This document shows positions 7,919 through 16,277 of a stretch of 36,954 bases of DNA, in pieces. The notes below the pieces were generated by a model. It saw only the letters and a list, made by a program, of their open reading frames with translations. It was not told where the DNA came from and did no database searches. The DNA comes from Deltaproteobacteria bacterium (GTDB lineage: Bacteria > Myxococcota_A > Polyangia > JACPQR01): assembly GCA_016190375.1 (NCBI GenBank), contig JACPQR010000140.1:1-36954 (forward strand), written 5' to 3'. A program made the translations under genes and the position numbers. Numbering within the stretch: position 1 is the first letter of the stretch; each line of letters opens with the position of its first letter.

Positions 7919-10900
7919 TCAAGGGAGCCGCGGCCCGGCCGGGACGACGAGGACGTGGTCCACCGCGGCTCCGATGGGCCCTCCGCCGTCCTCGGCGCGA
8001 ACCTCCACCGCGACCCCGTAGTCGCCGTGCGGTGGCGCGTCGAGGCGCGCGCGGTACTCCTCCCAGGCATCGCCGATCCGAACGGGCGAGAGCACGTGGT
8101 CGCCGAGCCGCAACGTCATCGTTGCCCGCCTGCCCGTGGCGCCGTCGTGCCGCGCCCGCCAGGTCACGATGGAGGGACCGAGGTCGGCAGCGCCCTCGAT
8201 GCGAAGGGTCGCGGTCTTGCCGGGCGCCGAGGTGCAGAAGGTCGCGTTGAGGAAGTCCCCGACGCGCTCCCGGGTCGCTCGCTCGCATCGCGCCCAGCCC
8301 GAGCCGAGCGCCCGCGCGCCGACGCCCACGTCCGTTCCCGCAACCTTGCCGCGCCCGATGGCGTCGAGACGGATCAGGCTCTCCGCCGTGAACTTGACCT
8401 CGGGCTCCTCCCGGAACGCGCGCACGAGCCTGTCGATCGAGCGGGGATCCGGGATCGATCCCAGCGCCTGGACCGCGTAGGCCCGAATGTCCGTGTGGTC
8501 CTCGTAGTCCAGGAGCTCCGTCAGCGTGTCCCACGCGCGGTCATCGCCGATCTTGCCCAGCGCGATCACGACGAGGTAACGCGTGCGGTACTCGGGGAGG
8601 ATCTCGAGGAGGGGCTCGATCGCACGCGTGTCGCCGAGATCGCCCAGGAGGCGGATCGCTTGCTCCCGCACGGGCAGGCTCTCCCAGGACATCGCCTCGA
8701 CGAGACCGTCGACGGCGCGCCGATCGCCGAGCTCGCCGAGGGCCAGCGACGCCACGATCCGCGTCTCGGGGTCCTCGCTGTAGATGGCGCGCTCGAGGAT
8801 GGGCCGGCCCCGCGCGCTGCGCAGCCTCGCCAGCGCGGCGGCGGCCTCCACCCTGAGCTTCTCGTCCGGGTCGTCGAGCGCCCTTCCGAGGGGCTCGCGG
8901 CTCGAGCCCTCGGCCAGGTCCCCAACGAGCCGCGCGGCCTCGCGGCGAAGCTCGACGCGCTGCCCTTGGTCGCACACGAGCTCCTCGAGCGGGCGCACGG
9001 CGCGCTTGTCCTGCAGGCGCCCGAGCGCGATCGCGCGCTCCGCCTCACTCGTGGCCGGCGGCTCCGCGGCCCCCATGCCCGCCACCAGGGCGGGCGGCCG
9101 GCCAAGACCGTCGAGCCAGCCGTAGATCTCGGCGCGCAGCTCGTCGGCGACGGCGCGCTCGCGGTCGTAGAGGTTCGTCTGCTCCCTCGGATCGCGGGCG
9201 AGATCGTAGAGCTCGTAGACGTCGTACTGCAGGTCCGCGATCAGCTTCCAGGGCCACCGCACGACGGTCTTCTTGTGGGTGACCGAGAGGAAAGCGGGAA
9301 GCTGGGGCATCGCGCCGTCCCCGCCGAACAGGAAGGGTCTCAGGTCGTCGCCCCGCATGGTCGGAGGAGGATCGACGCCGACGAGCCTGAGGAGCGTGGG
9401 CCCGACGTCCACCAGCTCGACCTGGCCGTGCACCACGCCGGGGCGCAGGCGCGGAGCCGCGAACACGAGCGGCACGCGGGCCTGCTCGTCGTAGGTCGAC
9501 GATCCATGGTAGTGCCCGCCGTGCTCCTTGAACTCCTCGCCGTGGTCCGCGGTGAGCACGAACACCGTGTCGCGCCCTAGCGTCTTCCTGGCGTGGCGCA
9601 CGAAGCGCCCGATCTGAGCGTCGACGTGCTTGATCTCGGCCCGGTAGCGATCGAAGGGCCGGTCGCCGAGCTCGGTGGAGCGGTAGGGCTCGTGCGTGTC
9701 GAAGTAGTGGAGCCAGAGGAAGAACTTCGGCTCGCCTCGGGCGACGAGGCGGTCGACCTCCTCGATCCCACGGTCGGTGATCACCTCCGCGACGCGGTTG
9801 CCGTGATCCGTGACCGAGAAGCCGAAGCGCCTGTCGTCGTAGGAACGCAGCCGCTCGCCCTCGGTGTGGAAGATCCCGCGCGTATAAAAGGCCGCGGTGT
9901 AGTAGCCGGCGGCGTTCAGGGCGTCGGGAATCGTCTGGCGAGGCTCGTCGTGGCCCAGCTCGATCGCCTCGCGCATGTACTCGGAGGTGAACAGCGACGT
10001 GAGCGAGATCGAGCTGTGAGGCGCCGCGCAGTACGCGCGCTCGAACCGGACGCCCGAGGCGGCGAGGCGGTCCAGGTTCGGGCTCAGGCGCGCGTCGCCT
10101 CCCCACGCACCAATCTGGTCGGCTCGAAGCGCGTCGGCCGTGATGAGGATCACGTTCGCGCCCGGCAGCGTGGGGGTTCGCCCGGCCGCCTCGCGGGCCC
10201 GGCGCTCTCGCTCGTACAGCGCCCGGCGCTCCGCGCGCGACAGGCGGGGCGTCATGCTCTCGCCGCCCGAGGCAGCTTGAACGAGAAGGAGCGCATTGCG
10301 GAGGGTCGCCGTCCGCTCGAAGGCCGTGTACCGGACGTTCTGCGACAGATCGAAGGTCGCGGTGGACGCGGCCGCGAGGGCCAGCGCGACGAGACCGGTG
10401 AGGATCGCCGCGCCGCGACCAGGGACCCACGCGCGCCGCGCACCGACGAGCGCCACCGCCGCCGTCGCCGAGGCGAAGGTCGCGACCGAGAGGACCGAGT
10501 GGATGTAGCCGTACAGCCGGCGGAACATCGTCAGATCGGTCGCGTAGCTCGCCGCCGCGGCGAGCACGAACAGGAGCACGAGCCCCCTGAAGGCCAGCTT
10601 CGACATGGCCGGAGCGCGCGAGAGGAGGTCCTCGATCCGTCGCACGGCCAGGTAGACCGCGAGGACGAGCGCCGCCGCGGCGGCGGGGATCAGCACGGGC
10701 CGCAGCGCGAGCGAGCGCATGTGACCGCCCGAAAAGAGCGCCCATCCGATCGTCACGCAGGTCGGCGACGCGAGCGCCGCGACGAGCACGCCGCGCCATC
10801 TGTGCGCGCCGAGACGCGGCAGCCTGGCCGCGAGCCTGACCAGGAGCGCCCACAGGACGCCCGTGACCGCACCGATCGCCGCGCCGAGCGAGGTGAGGAC

Positions 10901-11047
10901 GCCGACCGTCTCGAGGAGCAGAAGCCGCCGGTCCGCGCCGGCGAGGAGCGTGATCGTGCCCGCGACCTCGAGGCCCGCGGCGACCAGTCCCCCGAGCGCG
11001 CCGAACACGAGGCCCCGGCGGGCCGCTGGCATGAAGGGAACGGACAT
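7919..11047 (-). CDS. Membrane-anchored sulfatase/alkaline-phosphatase-superfamily protein with HEAT repeats
   Basis: 1042 aa from the ATG at 11047. About residues 1-235 contain several hydrophobic helices, probably six to seven membrane spans. About 297-600 form a sulfatase domain: ILITADALRADQIGAWGG (metal Asp305 and Asp310) and VLTADHGEEFKEHGGHYHG (metal Asp/His). About 635-880 hold HEAT repeats (LGELGDRRAVDGLVEAM, LGDLGDTRAIEPLLEIL). The last about 140 residues look beta-rich. At the nucleophile position, where formylglycine sulfatases have C/S-x-P-x-R, this protein reads H-S-S-I-S-L (about 344-349), so classical formylglycine activation is unlikely. It may be a phosphoethanolamine- or phosphoglycerol-transferase-like enzyme or a hydrolase using Ser. 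The sulfatase-HEAT fusion followed by a HEAT gene and a methyltransferase suggests a surface-modification complex. Confidence 0.85.
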   Translation of the reverse strand: MSVPFMPAARRGLVFGALGGLVAAGLEVAGTITLLAGADRRLLLLETVGVLTSLGAAIGAVTGVLWALLVRLAARLPRLGAHRWRGVLVAALASPTCVTIGWALFSGGHMRSLALRPVLIPAAAAALVLAVYLAVRRIEDLLSRAPAMSKLAFRGLVLLFVLAAAASYATDLTMFRRLYGYIHSVLSVATFASATAAVALVGARRAWVPGRGAAILTGLVALALAAASTATFDLSQNVRYTAFERTATLRNALLLVQAASGGESMTPRLSRAERRALYERERRAREAAGRTPTLPGANVILITADALRADQIGAWGGDARLSPNLDRLAASGVRFERAYCAAPHSSISLTSLFTSEYMREAIELGHDEPRQTIPDALNAAGYYTAAFYTRGIFHTEGERLRSYDDRRFGFSVTDHGNRVAEVITDRGIEEVDRLVARGEPKFFLWLHYFDTHEPYRSTELGDRPFDRYRAEIKHVDAQIGRFVRHARKTLGRDTVFVLTADHGEEFKEHGGHYHGSSTYDEQARVPLVFAAPRLRPGVVHGQVELVDVGPTLLRLVGVDPPPTMRGDDLRPFLFGGDGAMPQLPAFLSVTHKKTVVRWPWKLIADLQYDVYELYDLARDPREQTNLYDRERAVADELRAEIYGWLDGLGRPPALVAGMGAAEPPATSEAERAIALGRLQDKRAVRPLEELVCDQGQRVELRREAARLVGDLAEGSSREPLGRALDDPDEKLRVEAAAALARLRSARGRPILERAIYSEDPETRIVASLALGELGDRRAVDGLVEAMSWESLPVREQAIRLLGDLGDTRAIEPLLEILPEYRTRYLVVIALGKIGDDRAWDTLTELLDYEDHTDIRAYAVQALGSIPDPRSIDRLVRAFREEPEVKFTAESLIRLDAIGRGKVAGTDVGVGARALGSGWARCERATRERVGDFLNATFCTSAPGKTATLRIEGAADLGPSIVTWRARHDGATGRRATMTLRLGDHVLSPVRIGDAWEEYRARLDAPPHGDYGVAVEVRAEDGGGPIGAAVDHVLVVPAGPRLP

Positions 11048-11101
11048 CGGCGCGGGTCCGAGGGACTATACGCGCGGCCCGTTGTCGGTCAACGTGAGAG
11101 G

Positions 11102-11356
11102 CTACTCCGTCGCGGCTGGAGTCGGCCTGGGGGTCTCCTTGCTGCCCACCACGATGAGGTTCATCCCCACCTGGACCGAGAGCAGCTTTCCGTCGACGGT
11201 CAGCGGAGCCTTGGCGGACAGGTACCACCCGAAGCTCCCCGTCGAGAACTCGCGTGGCTCGGCGATCAAGGGCACGCCACCGACCTCGATACGGAGGGGC
11301 TCCGCTTTGGCGAGGAAATCAGGGCGGCTGATCGGGCACGTCGTCTTGGGCACCAT
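11102..11356 (-). CDS. Small conserved protein of unknown function
   Basis: 84 aa from the ATG at 11356. The sequence (CPISRPDFLAKAEPL, EFSTGSFGWYLSAKAPL, VQVGMNLIVVGSKE) reads as a compact mostly-beta protein without a signal peptide. I recall similar small proteins in Deltaproteobacteria/Myxococcota but know no function for them. It lies 54 bp upstream of the sulfatase-HEAT gene and 16 bp downstream of the adenylate-forming enzyme homologue, all on the minus strand, so co-transcription is plausible. Confidence 0.65.
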   Translation of the reverse strand: MVPKTTCPISRPDFLAKAEPLRIEVGGVPLIAEPREFSTGSFGWYLSAKAPLTVDGKLLSVQVGMNLIVVGSKETPRPTPAATE

Positions 11357-11372
11357 GGCGCGCGACTGTAGC

Positions 11373-12977
11373 TCAAAGCCGAAGAAACGTGTCCGCGTAG
11401 CGTCGCCGGAGCGCCGCGCGCAGCGCCTCGCGGTCGGCGCCGCGGGGGAGATCCTCGGGGCTCACGATCCAGATCCGGCGAGGAGCCTTGTGGTCGGCGA
11501 GCCGCTCGCGTGCCCATGCGAGGAGCGCGTCCGGCTCGACCTCGGCGCCCTCGCGCCCAGCGACGACGGCGACCGGCATTTCGCGCCGGGTGGGGTGCGG
11601 GACGCCAAAGGCGAGGACGCTCTCGACCGCCGGGTGGGAGGCGAGCGCTCGCTCGATCTGGGCCGGCTGCACGGTGTAGCCGCCGGCGCGGATCACGCTT
11701 CTGCGGGCGGCTTCGAAGTGAAGCAGCCCGAGGAAGTCCTGCGAGGCGAGCTCACCGGTCCTGAGCCACCCGTCGCTCGTGAGGTCGGCGCCTGGCCCGC
11801 CCATCCCTGGCCCCTGGATCCAGAGCTCGCCGGCCTCGGCCCGCCCGAGCTCGTGTCCGGCATCGTCGCAGACCTTGGCCCTGAACGGGTGGATCGGGAT
11901 CCCGACGACGGATTCGTCCCAGCGCGATATGCCAGGCGGCGACAGGCGGAGGACCGCCGCGCCCGGCAGCTCGGCCGTGCCGTAGCCGTCGACGAAGATC
12001 GCCTCGGTCCGCCACGGGCCAACGCGGAACATGGCGCCCCGGCGCTTGAACTCTCCGATCAGCTCGACGGGAATCCGATCGGTCGCGCTCGCCCAGAGTC
12101 GAACCGAACGCAGGTCGAAGCCGTCCAGACCCGCGTCTGCCATCGCGCGGTACATCCAGGAGCAGCCGAAGAAGGCGGTGGCTCGGCGGCGCTCGATGGC
12201 CTCGAGGGCTCGCGCGGCATCGAAGCGCACGACGTGATGAAGGGTCACGCCGGCCGCGAGCGCCGCCACCGCGGAACAGAAGCCCGTGAGGTCTGCGAGG
12301 GGAAGCGCGGCGATCCCGACCGCGCCCCTCTGCGGCTTCACGAGGGCGAGAGGACGACCACGGGCGGTCAGCCCCTCGGATGTCAGGACAGCTCCCCCGG
12401 ACAGCGCGGACCGGGCGGAAGAGCGGAAGATCGCGATGGCCTGCTCGCCTTCGACCTTCTCGGGATCGCGCTCCGCCGAGCTCCGGGCGAGCGCCGCATC
12501 GATCGAAACCGCCCCCTCCGGCGCGGATGCCGCGGGGCCGAGGAAGGCCAGGGTCCGCGGTGGAGGATCGAACACGACCTGGTCCCAGACCGTCCGATCC
12601 GTGATCAGAGCCGGCGCCCGCTCCTCCGAGAGTGCGTGGGCGAGCGCGGCCGCACCGGTGTCGGCGGGGAGGAGCACGGTCACGGCGCCCAGCCGGAAGG
12701 CTGCGAGGACCACGAGCAGCTCGTCGAAGAGGCCCGAGGTGCAGACCACGACGCGGTCGCCCCGCCGGATGCCGAGGTTCGTCTCGAGGACGAACGCCGT
12801 CCTGGCCACGAATCGGCGAACCTGGTCGTACGAGAGGCTTTCCCCAGAGAAGCCCTCGTACGGAAGGGGGACGTCCAGGATCGCCGCGACCCGGTCCCCC
12901 TGCTCCTTCGCGAGGATGTCCGCAACGGTTGCGGCCGTCAGCTCTGGCCCGAGGACGTTTCGGATGCGGTCGAGCAA
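11373..12977 (-). CDS. AMP-dependent synthetase/ligase homologue with degraded catalytic motifs
   Basis: 534 aa, full length for the acyl-/aryl-CoA ligase family. The start is taken as TTG at 12977, only 28 bp downstream of the tRNA-Cys; no upstream ATG is possible. Family landmarks are present: FVDGYGTAE (A5), GWLRTGEL (A7), IRAGGYTVQPAQIE (A8) and a C-terminal cap. Key residues differ. The P-loop (A3) is FRSSARSALSGGAVL (about 184-198) rather than a TSGTTGxPKG type. The Asp of TGD is Glu. The A10 region reads LPRGADREALR, so the catalytic Lys is absent. It may be inactive, regulatory, or specialised for another nucleotide or substrate. It is likely in the same transcription unit as the genes to 6280. 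Confidence 0.82.
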   Translation of the reverse strand: MLDRIRNVLGPELTAATVADILAKEQGDRVAAILDVPLPYEGFSGESLSYDQVRRFVARTAFVLETNLGIRRGDRVVVCTSGLFDELLVVLAAFRLGAVTVLLPADTGAAALAHALSEERAPALITDRTVWDQVVFDPPPRTLAFLGPAASAPEGAVSIDAALARSSAERDPEKVEGEQAIAIFRSSARSALSGGAVLTSEGLTARGRPLALVKPQRGAVGIAALPLADLTGFCSAVAALAAGVTLHHVVRFDAARALEAIERRRATAFFGCSWMYRAMADAGLDGFDLRSVRLWASATDRIPVELIGEFKRRGAMFRVGPWRTEAIFVDGYGTAELPGAAVLRLSPPGISRWDESVVGIPIHPFRAKVCDDAGHELGRAEAGELWIQGPGMGGPGADLTSDGWLRTGELASQDFLGLLHFEAARRSVIRAGGYTVQPAQIERALASHPAVESVLAFGVPHPTRREMPVAVVAGREGAEVEPDALLAWARERLADHKAPRRIWIVSPEDLPRGADREALRAALRRRYADTFLRL

Positions 12978-13005
12978 CGCCAGGCGAGAATACTGCGAAG
13001 CTGGC

Positions 13006-13079
<74 letters not shown>

Positions 13080-13219
13080 GAAAAACCGAGCCACTATACT
13101 CGACGCGCTCGCGATCGCCAAGCCAATGCCGCCCCGCCCCGATCCACTTGCCTGCCCGACCGGGCAGGCTCATGTCACGAAGGTGCCGGGAGCCAGGATC
13201 CGCGCTAGATTCAATTCTC

Positions 13220-13960
13220 GTGCGGGCGCATCTCGTCTTCCTGTCGGTGATCCTGGCCGCATCGGTGGTGGTGGCGGACCCGCCGCCCGCGAGGCCGATC
13301 GTGGCGCTTCCGCGCATCGCGACCCAGGCCCAGCTGGACCGCTGGATCCGACCATGGCCGAACATGCGAATGGGGCACCCGCGCGAGGAATGGGTCTCGG
13401 ATCCCGCCGCGACGGGGCCGATGAGGCCTCGCGAGGAGTGCCTGGCGGAGCTCCGCGCGGCCGGAGTCGAGGCGACGGCGGCGGATCCATCTCCAATCGT
13501 TCCCGGCGCCGTCACGGTGCGGAGCGCGATTGGCGGCGTTCGCTTCGTCCCGGGTCATGGCGAGCCCCTCACCTACGCCTGCGAGCTCGTCTCCCGCCTG
13601 GTCCGCTTCGCCGCGGTGCTGCGCGAGCAGGGGATCGGCAGGGTGACCATCGCGTCGGGTTACCGCGACCACCCGCGCGTGAGCTTCCACACGCTCGGGC
13701 TGGCCGTGGACGTGAGCCGCTTCTTCCGGGACGATGGCTCGGACCTGCTCGTCCTGAGAGACTACGACCGGACACCGGAGGCGGGCACTTGTCTGGCGGA
13801 GCTACGCGGCGAGAAGGCACAGGCCCTGCAGCGGCTGGCTTGCGCGCTGCACGAGCGCCGGATCTTCTCGTCGGTCCTGACTCCGAACTACAACGTCGGG
13901 CACCACGACCACATGCACCTCGACTGGCGGCCGGCGGACGAGCGCTTCTACTTGCGCTGA
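13220..13960 (+). CDS. Extensin-like (M15-related) exported protein
   Basis: 246 aa if GTG 13220 is the start, chosen because the signal peptide (AHLVFLSVILAASVVVA) follows at once; ATG starts at 13148 and 13172 remain possible. The mature protein has the extensin-like C-terminal domain layout: an early cysteine (REECLAEL), then TYACELV, ASGYRDHPRVSFHTLGLAVDVSRF and the final HHDHMHLDW. The H-x6-D and HxH residues fit a zinc site of the peptidase M15/DUF882-like fold, suggesting cell-wall peptide cleavage or binding in the periplasm. Its stop codon falls inside the signal region of the next gene. Confidence 0.8.
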   Translation: MRAHLVFLSVILAASVVVADPPPARPIVALPRIATQAQLDRWIRPWPNMRMGHPREEWVSDPAATGPMRPREECLAELRAAGVEATAADPSPIVPGAVTVRSAIGGVRFVPGHGEPLTYACELVSRLVRFAAVLREQGIGRVTIASGYRDHPRVSFHTLGLAVDVSRFFRDDGSDLLVLRDYDRTPEAGTCLAELRGEKAQALQRLACALHERRIFSSVLTPNYNVGHHDHMHLDWRPADERFYLR

Positions 13961-14361
13961 CGCTGGCCCTCGCCGGTTGCGGAGGCAGCCCGCCGGTTCC
14001 GACGCTCACGCCCCAGGGGCACGCGGGCGTCCTGATACTTCCGATCGATCGCGTCGCCCAGCTTCAGCCCCCGTTCGCGGTCCGGCTCCTGGGCCGGCAC
14101 CCCAGGCTGCCGATCTACCTCCACGTCGACCGGAACTGGGACTTCCAGGCCGTCTCGGGCTGGTGCGGGTCGCGCGAGTGCTCGGTCGAGTATCACGAGC
14201 GTCGCGACCGCTTCGAGTGCGCGTGCACCGGCGCCCAGTACCTGCCCAGCGGGCGGCCGCTTCACGCATCCGCCAGGGGCCCCCGCGCCCTCGCCACGTT
14301 TCCGGTGCTCTACCGAGAGGAGCTCGTGCTCATAGACCTCGGCGGCCTACCGGGCCGCTGA
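13924..14361 (+). CDS. Rieske-fold lipoprotein lacking both cluster histidines
   Basis: About 145 aa. The frame has no ATG, GTG or TTG near its 5' end; the best start is CTG 13924, giving a lipoprotein signal ending LALAGC (Cys19). A CTG at 13957 forms a CTGA overlap with the extensin-like stop but leaves too short a signal. The core matches a Rieske domain in order and spacing: C81-x4-C86, then C99-x-C101-x-G103 with F/Y at 106 and Gly at 110, then a GP...FPV segment. In Rieske proteins the motifs are CxHxxC and CxCHG; here both His positions are Ser83 and Thr102. A 2Fe-2S cluster of Rieske type is therefore unlikely, while four cysteines remain. Its 3' end overlaps the Yip1 gene by 15 bp, tail to tail. 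Confidence 0.6.
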   Translation: MAAGGRALLLALTLALAGCGGSPPVPTLTPQGHAGVLILPIDRVAQLQPPFAVRLLGRHPRLPIYLHVDRNWDFQAVSGWCGSRECSVEYHERRDRFECACTGAQYLPSGRPLHASARGPRALATFPVLYREELVLIDLGGLPGR

Positions 14362-15150
14362 TCCGAGCGCCGCGAGCCCGAAGACGGAGACGAAGTAGAG
14401 GCCGCAGCACAACAAGGGAATCGTCAGGACAATCGCCACGGCGCGGCCGGTGCTCACCTTGTGGGCGTGCTTGACCGCGAAGATCGAGAGGACGACCCAG
14501 TAGACCTCTCCGGCCGTCATGCCGATGAACGGGATGATGCCCAGCGCGAGCGCCCCTGAGGCATAGGCGTGGCAGCGGAAGGTCGCCTCGTACGAGGCGG
14601 CTCCGCCGAAGATCTTCGCGAAGAGGTGGAGGAGCAGTGACCAGACGAAGAGCGCGGGGACGATTCCCAGCGCGAGGCAGCCCATGACCGCGAGGGCGAT
14701 GCCGACGATGATCGGTGCGGTGGGTCCCTGCTCTCCGGCCGCGTCCGGCGGGAAGGGCAGGATGGCGAACATACCGCCCACGATCACCGCGTAGATGATG
14801 AACACCATCCCCACGGCGAGCAGCCACGAGATCCATGCGAAGAGCAGCGGGCCGCCGAACCCTCCGTGAGCGGGCATCCGCTGGAAGAAGCGGTCGGGGC
14901 CGAGCAGAAGCGACTTGAGCGTCCGCAGGAAGGCCGTCCAGGTCCCGAGCCGCCGCCGGTCCTCCCAGGCCACGTACTCGCCGCCGGGATCGCAGCGCAC
15001 GCAAAACCGCTCGGCGCCGAACTGGTAGCCGGCGCAGCTCTCGCAATAGAAGCTGCCGCAGCGGGTGCACGTGGCATCGGCGGCCGACTCGGGATGGGCG
15101 GCGCAGCGAGCGCCGGAGGCAGGTACCGTGGCGGGGGCGTTCACGCTCAT
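14347..15150 (-). CDS. Yip1-domain membrane protein with N-terminal zinc-finger
   Basis: 267 aa from the ATG at 15150. Residues about 15-55 hold cysteine and histidine pairs (RCAAHPES, CTRCGSFYCESC, FCVRC) typical of a B-box-like treble zinc site. The rest has five hydrophobic spans with the Yip1-type layout, beginning LLLGPDRFFQRMPAHGGFGGPLLFAWISWLLAVG. Yip1-family bacterial proteins are of unknown biochemical role. The B-box plus Yip1 combination is common in Myxococcota. It converges on the Rieske-like gene. Confidence 0.85.
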   Translation of the reverse strand: MSVNAPATVPASGARCAAHPESAADATCTRCGSFYCESCAGYQFGAERFCVRCDPGGEYVAWEDRRRLGTWTAFLRTLKSLLLGPDRFFQRMPAHGGFGGPLLFAWISWLLAVGMVFIIYAVIVGGMFAILPFPPDAAGEQGPTAPIIVGIALAVMGCLALGIVPALFVWSLLLHLFAKIFGGAASYEATFRCHAYASGALALGIIPFIGMTAGEVYWVVLSIFAVKHAHKVSTGRAVAIVLTIPLLCCGLYFVSVFGLAALGSAAR

Positions 15151-15459
15151 GGAGTGTACACGAAGGGCTCGGGAGCACTGGCGTGAACGCGGCGCTACCG
15201 AGCCTTCTGGCCCGCAGGCGTGTCGGTGCTGGTCGGGGCGCCGGGCGGCGAGGCGGTAGTGGTGGGCTCAAGCTCGGACAGGAACGCGGTCAGCCTTCGA
15301 GTGCGAGCGCGAGGTTCGACCGAACGAATCACTCTCAGGTCGAGAGCTCGTCATTTGGATTGGCCAACGAGCTGCCCAGGATCCACGGCCGGCGGTCGGT
15401 GATCTGCCGGATCGGCTCTCGGTTTGACATCCGAGAGCATACGAGACAGCCTCCTCAGT
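15151..15459. other. 309-bp intergenic region upstream of vapBC
   Basis: Lies between the starts of the Yip1 gene (minus) and the vapB gene (plus). No coding frame with convincing composition was found on either strand. The only clear structure is the 8-bp inverted repeat at 15415-15438, annotated separately. Confidence 0.4.
15415..15438 (+). promoter_or_regulatory. Probable VapBC operator palindrome
   Basis: Perfect 8-bp arms GCTCTCGG (15415-15422) and CCGAGAGC (15431-15438) flank an 8-bp spacer containing TTGACA (15424-15429), a consensus -35 hexamer. It lies 21 bp before the vapB start. VapB antitoxins usually repress their own promoter through such palindromes, so this is the expected place. 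No good -10 was found at the standard spacing. Confidence 0.55.
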
Positions 15460-15672
15460 ATGCGAACGACCCTGGACATTCCCGAGGATCTCCTCGAAGA
15501 GGCGCGCTCCGTCCTGGGTTACAAGTCGAAGACGGACGTGATCGTCTTCTCCCTCCGCGAGCTCGTTCGCCGCGAGCGAATCAAGGAGCTCAAGGCGCTC
15601 GCCGGAAAGGTCCGACTGGACATCGACGTCGACCGGTCGAGGCGGCGGCCGCGCAGAGGGGTGCGCCGCTGA
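15460..15672 (+). CDS. vapB: VapB-type antitoxin
   Basis: 70 aa from the ATG at 15460. MRTTLDIPEDLLEEA at the N-terminus is the ribbon-helix-helix pattern of the VapB family that pairs with PIN toxins; GYKSKTDVIVFSLRELVRRERI completes the helices. The C-terminal tail (LDIDVDRSRRRPRRG) is basic and probably wraps the toxin. An in-frame ATG at 15424 lies inside the operator palindrome and is unlikely to be used. It binds VapC and, by family knowledge, represses the operon. Confidence 0.88.
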   Translation: MRTTLDIPEDLLEEARSVLGYKSKTDVIVFSLRELVRRERIKELKALAGKVRLDIDVDRSRRRPRRGVRR

Positions 15673-16058
15673 TCTTCGCCGACACCTCCGTCTGGGTCCC
15701 CTACTTGCGCGGCTCCGACGTGGGGCTGCGGGCCCGCTTCGAGTCTTTGCTCGACGAGGACCTGGTGGCGCTCGCGGCTCCCGTGTGCTTCGAGCTCCTG
15801 GGTGGCGCCTCGAGGCAGTCTTTCCGGAAGCTCCGCCGCTCCCTGTCGGCGCTCCCGGTCTACTACCCGACGCCGGAGTCCTGGACGGTCCTCGAGTCCT
15901 GGGTGGAACGGGCTGTGCGCTCCGGCGAACGGTTCGGGGTGGTTGACCTCCTGATCGGGGTCGTCGCAGCGGAGAACGACGGCGAGGTCTGGTCGCTGGA
16001 CGACGACTTCGGCCGCATCGCGAGGCTGGGGCTAGTCCGGCTGTACGGAGCGGACTGA
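15669..16058 (+). CDS. vapC: VapC-type PIN-domain toxin ribonuclease
   Basis: 129 aa, normal length for VapC. The start is inferred as CTG 15669, overlapping the vapB stop as CTGA; no ATG, GTG or TTG lies near in this frame. The PIN active-site acidic residues are visible: Asp in IFADTSVWV (residue 4), Glu in VCFELLGG (about 42), Asp in VVDLLIGV (about 96) and Asp in SLDDDFGRI (about 114-116). PIN toxins are Mg-dependent RNases, often cleaving tRNA. Overlap with vapB implies coupled translation, which keeps antitoxin in excess; a weak CTG start would add to this (inference). Confidence 0.85.
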   Translation: MIFADTSVWVPYLRGSDVGLRARFESLLDEDLVALAAPVCFELLGGASRQSFRKLRRSLSALPVYYPTPESWTVLESWVERAVRSGERFGVVDLLIGVVAAENDGEVWSLDDDFGRIARLGLVRLYGAD

Positions 16059-16277
16059 GTCGGGCGACGCCGAACGGGAACGAGGCGGCGGTGCTGGCGT
16101 CGCGGCTGCAGGCGGTGGCGGGCTCGGGCGTGGCGCCCCCGCAGGGGCTAGCCGGCCACCAGGAGCTGGCCTGGCGGTCTGGAGGGTGCCGGGAGCTTGC
16201 GTGACGCTCGATCCACGGCACGGAAGCGCTGCTGGAGTACCGCGCGGCGCAAGGCTGCCGTGGTATTCTCCTGGCTC

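Noticed and set aside
13220..15672. Whether the tRNA-Cys neighbourhood is an integrated element
   Set aside because: No integrase and no repeated tRNA 3' end were found; the flanking genes look like ordinary chromosome.
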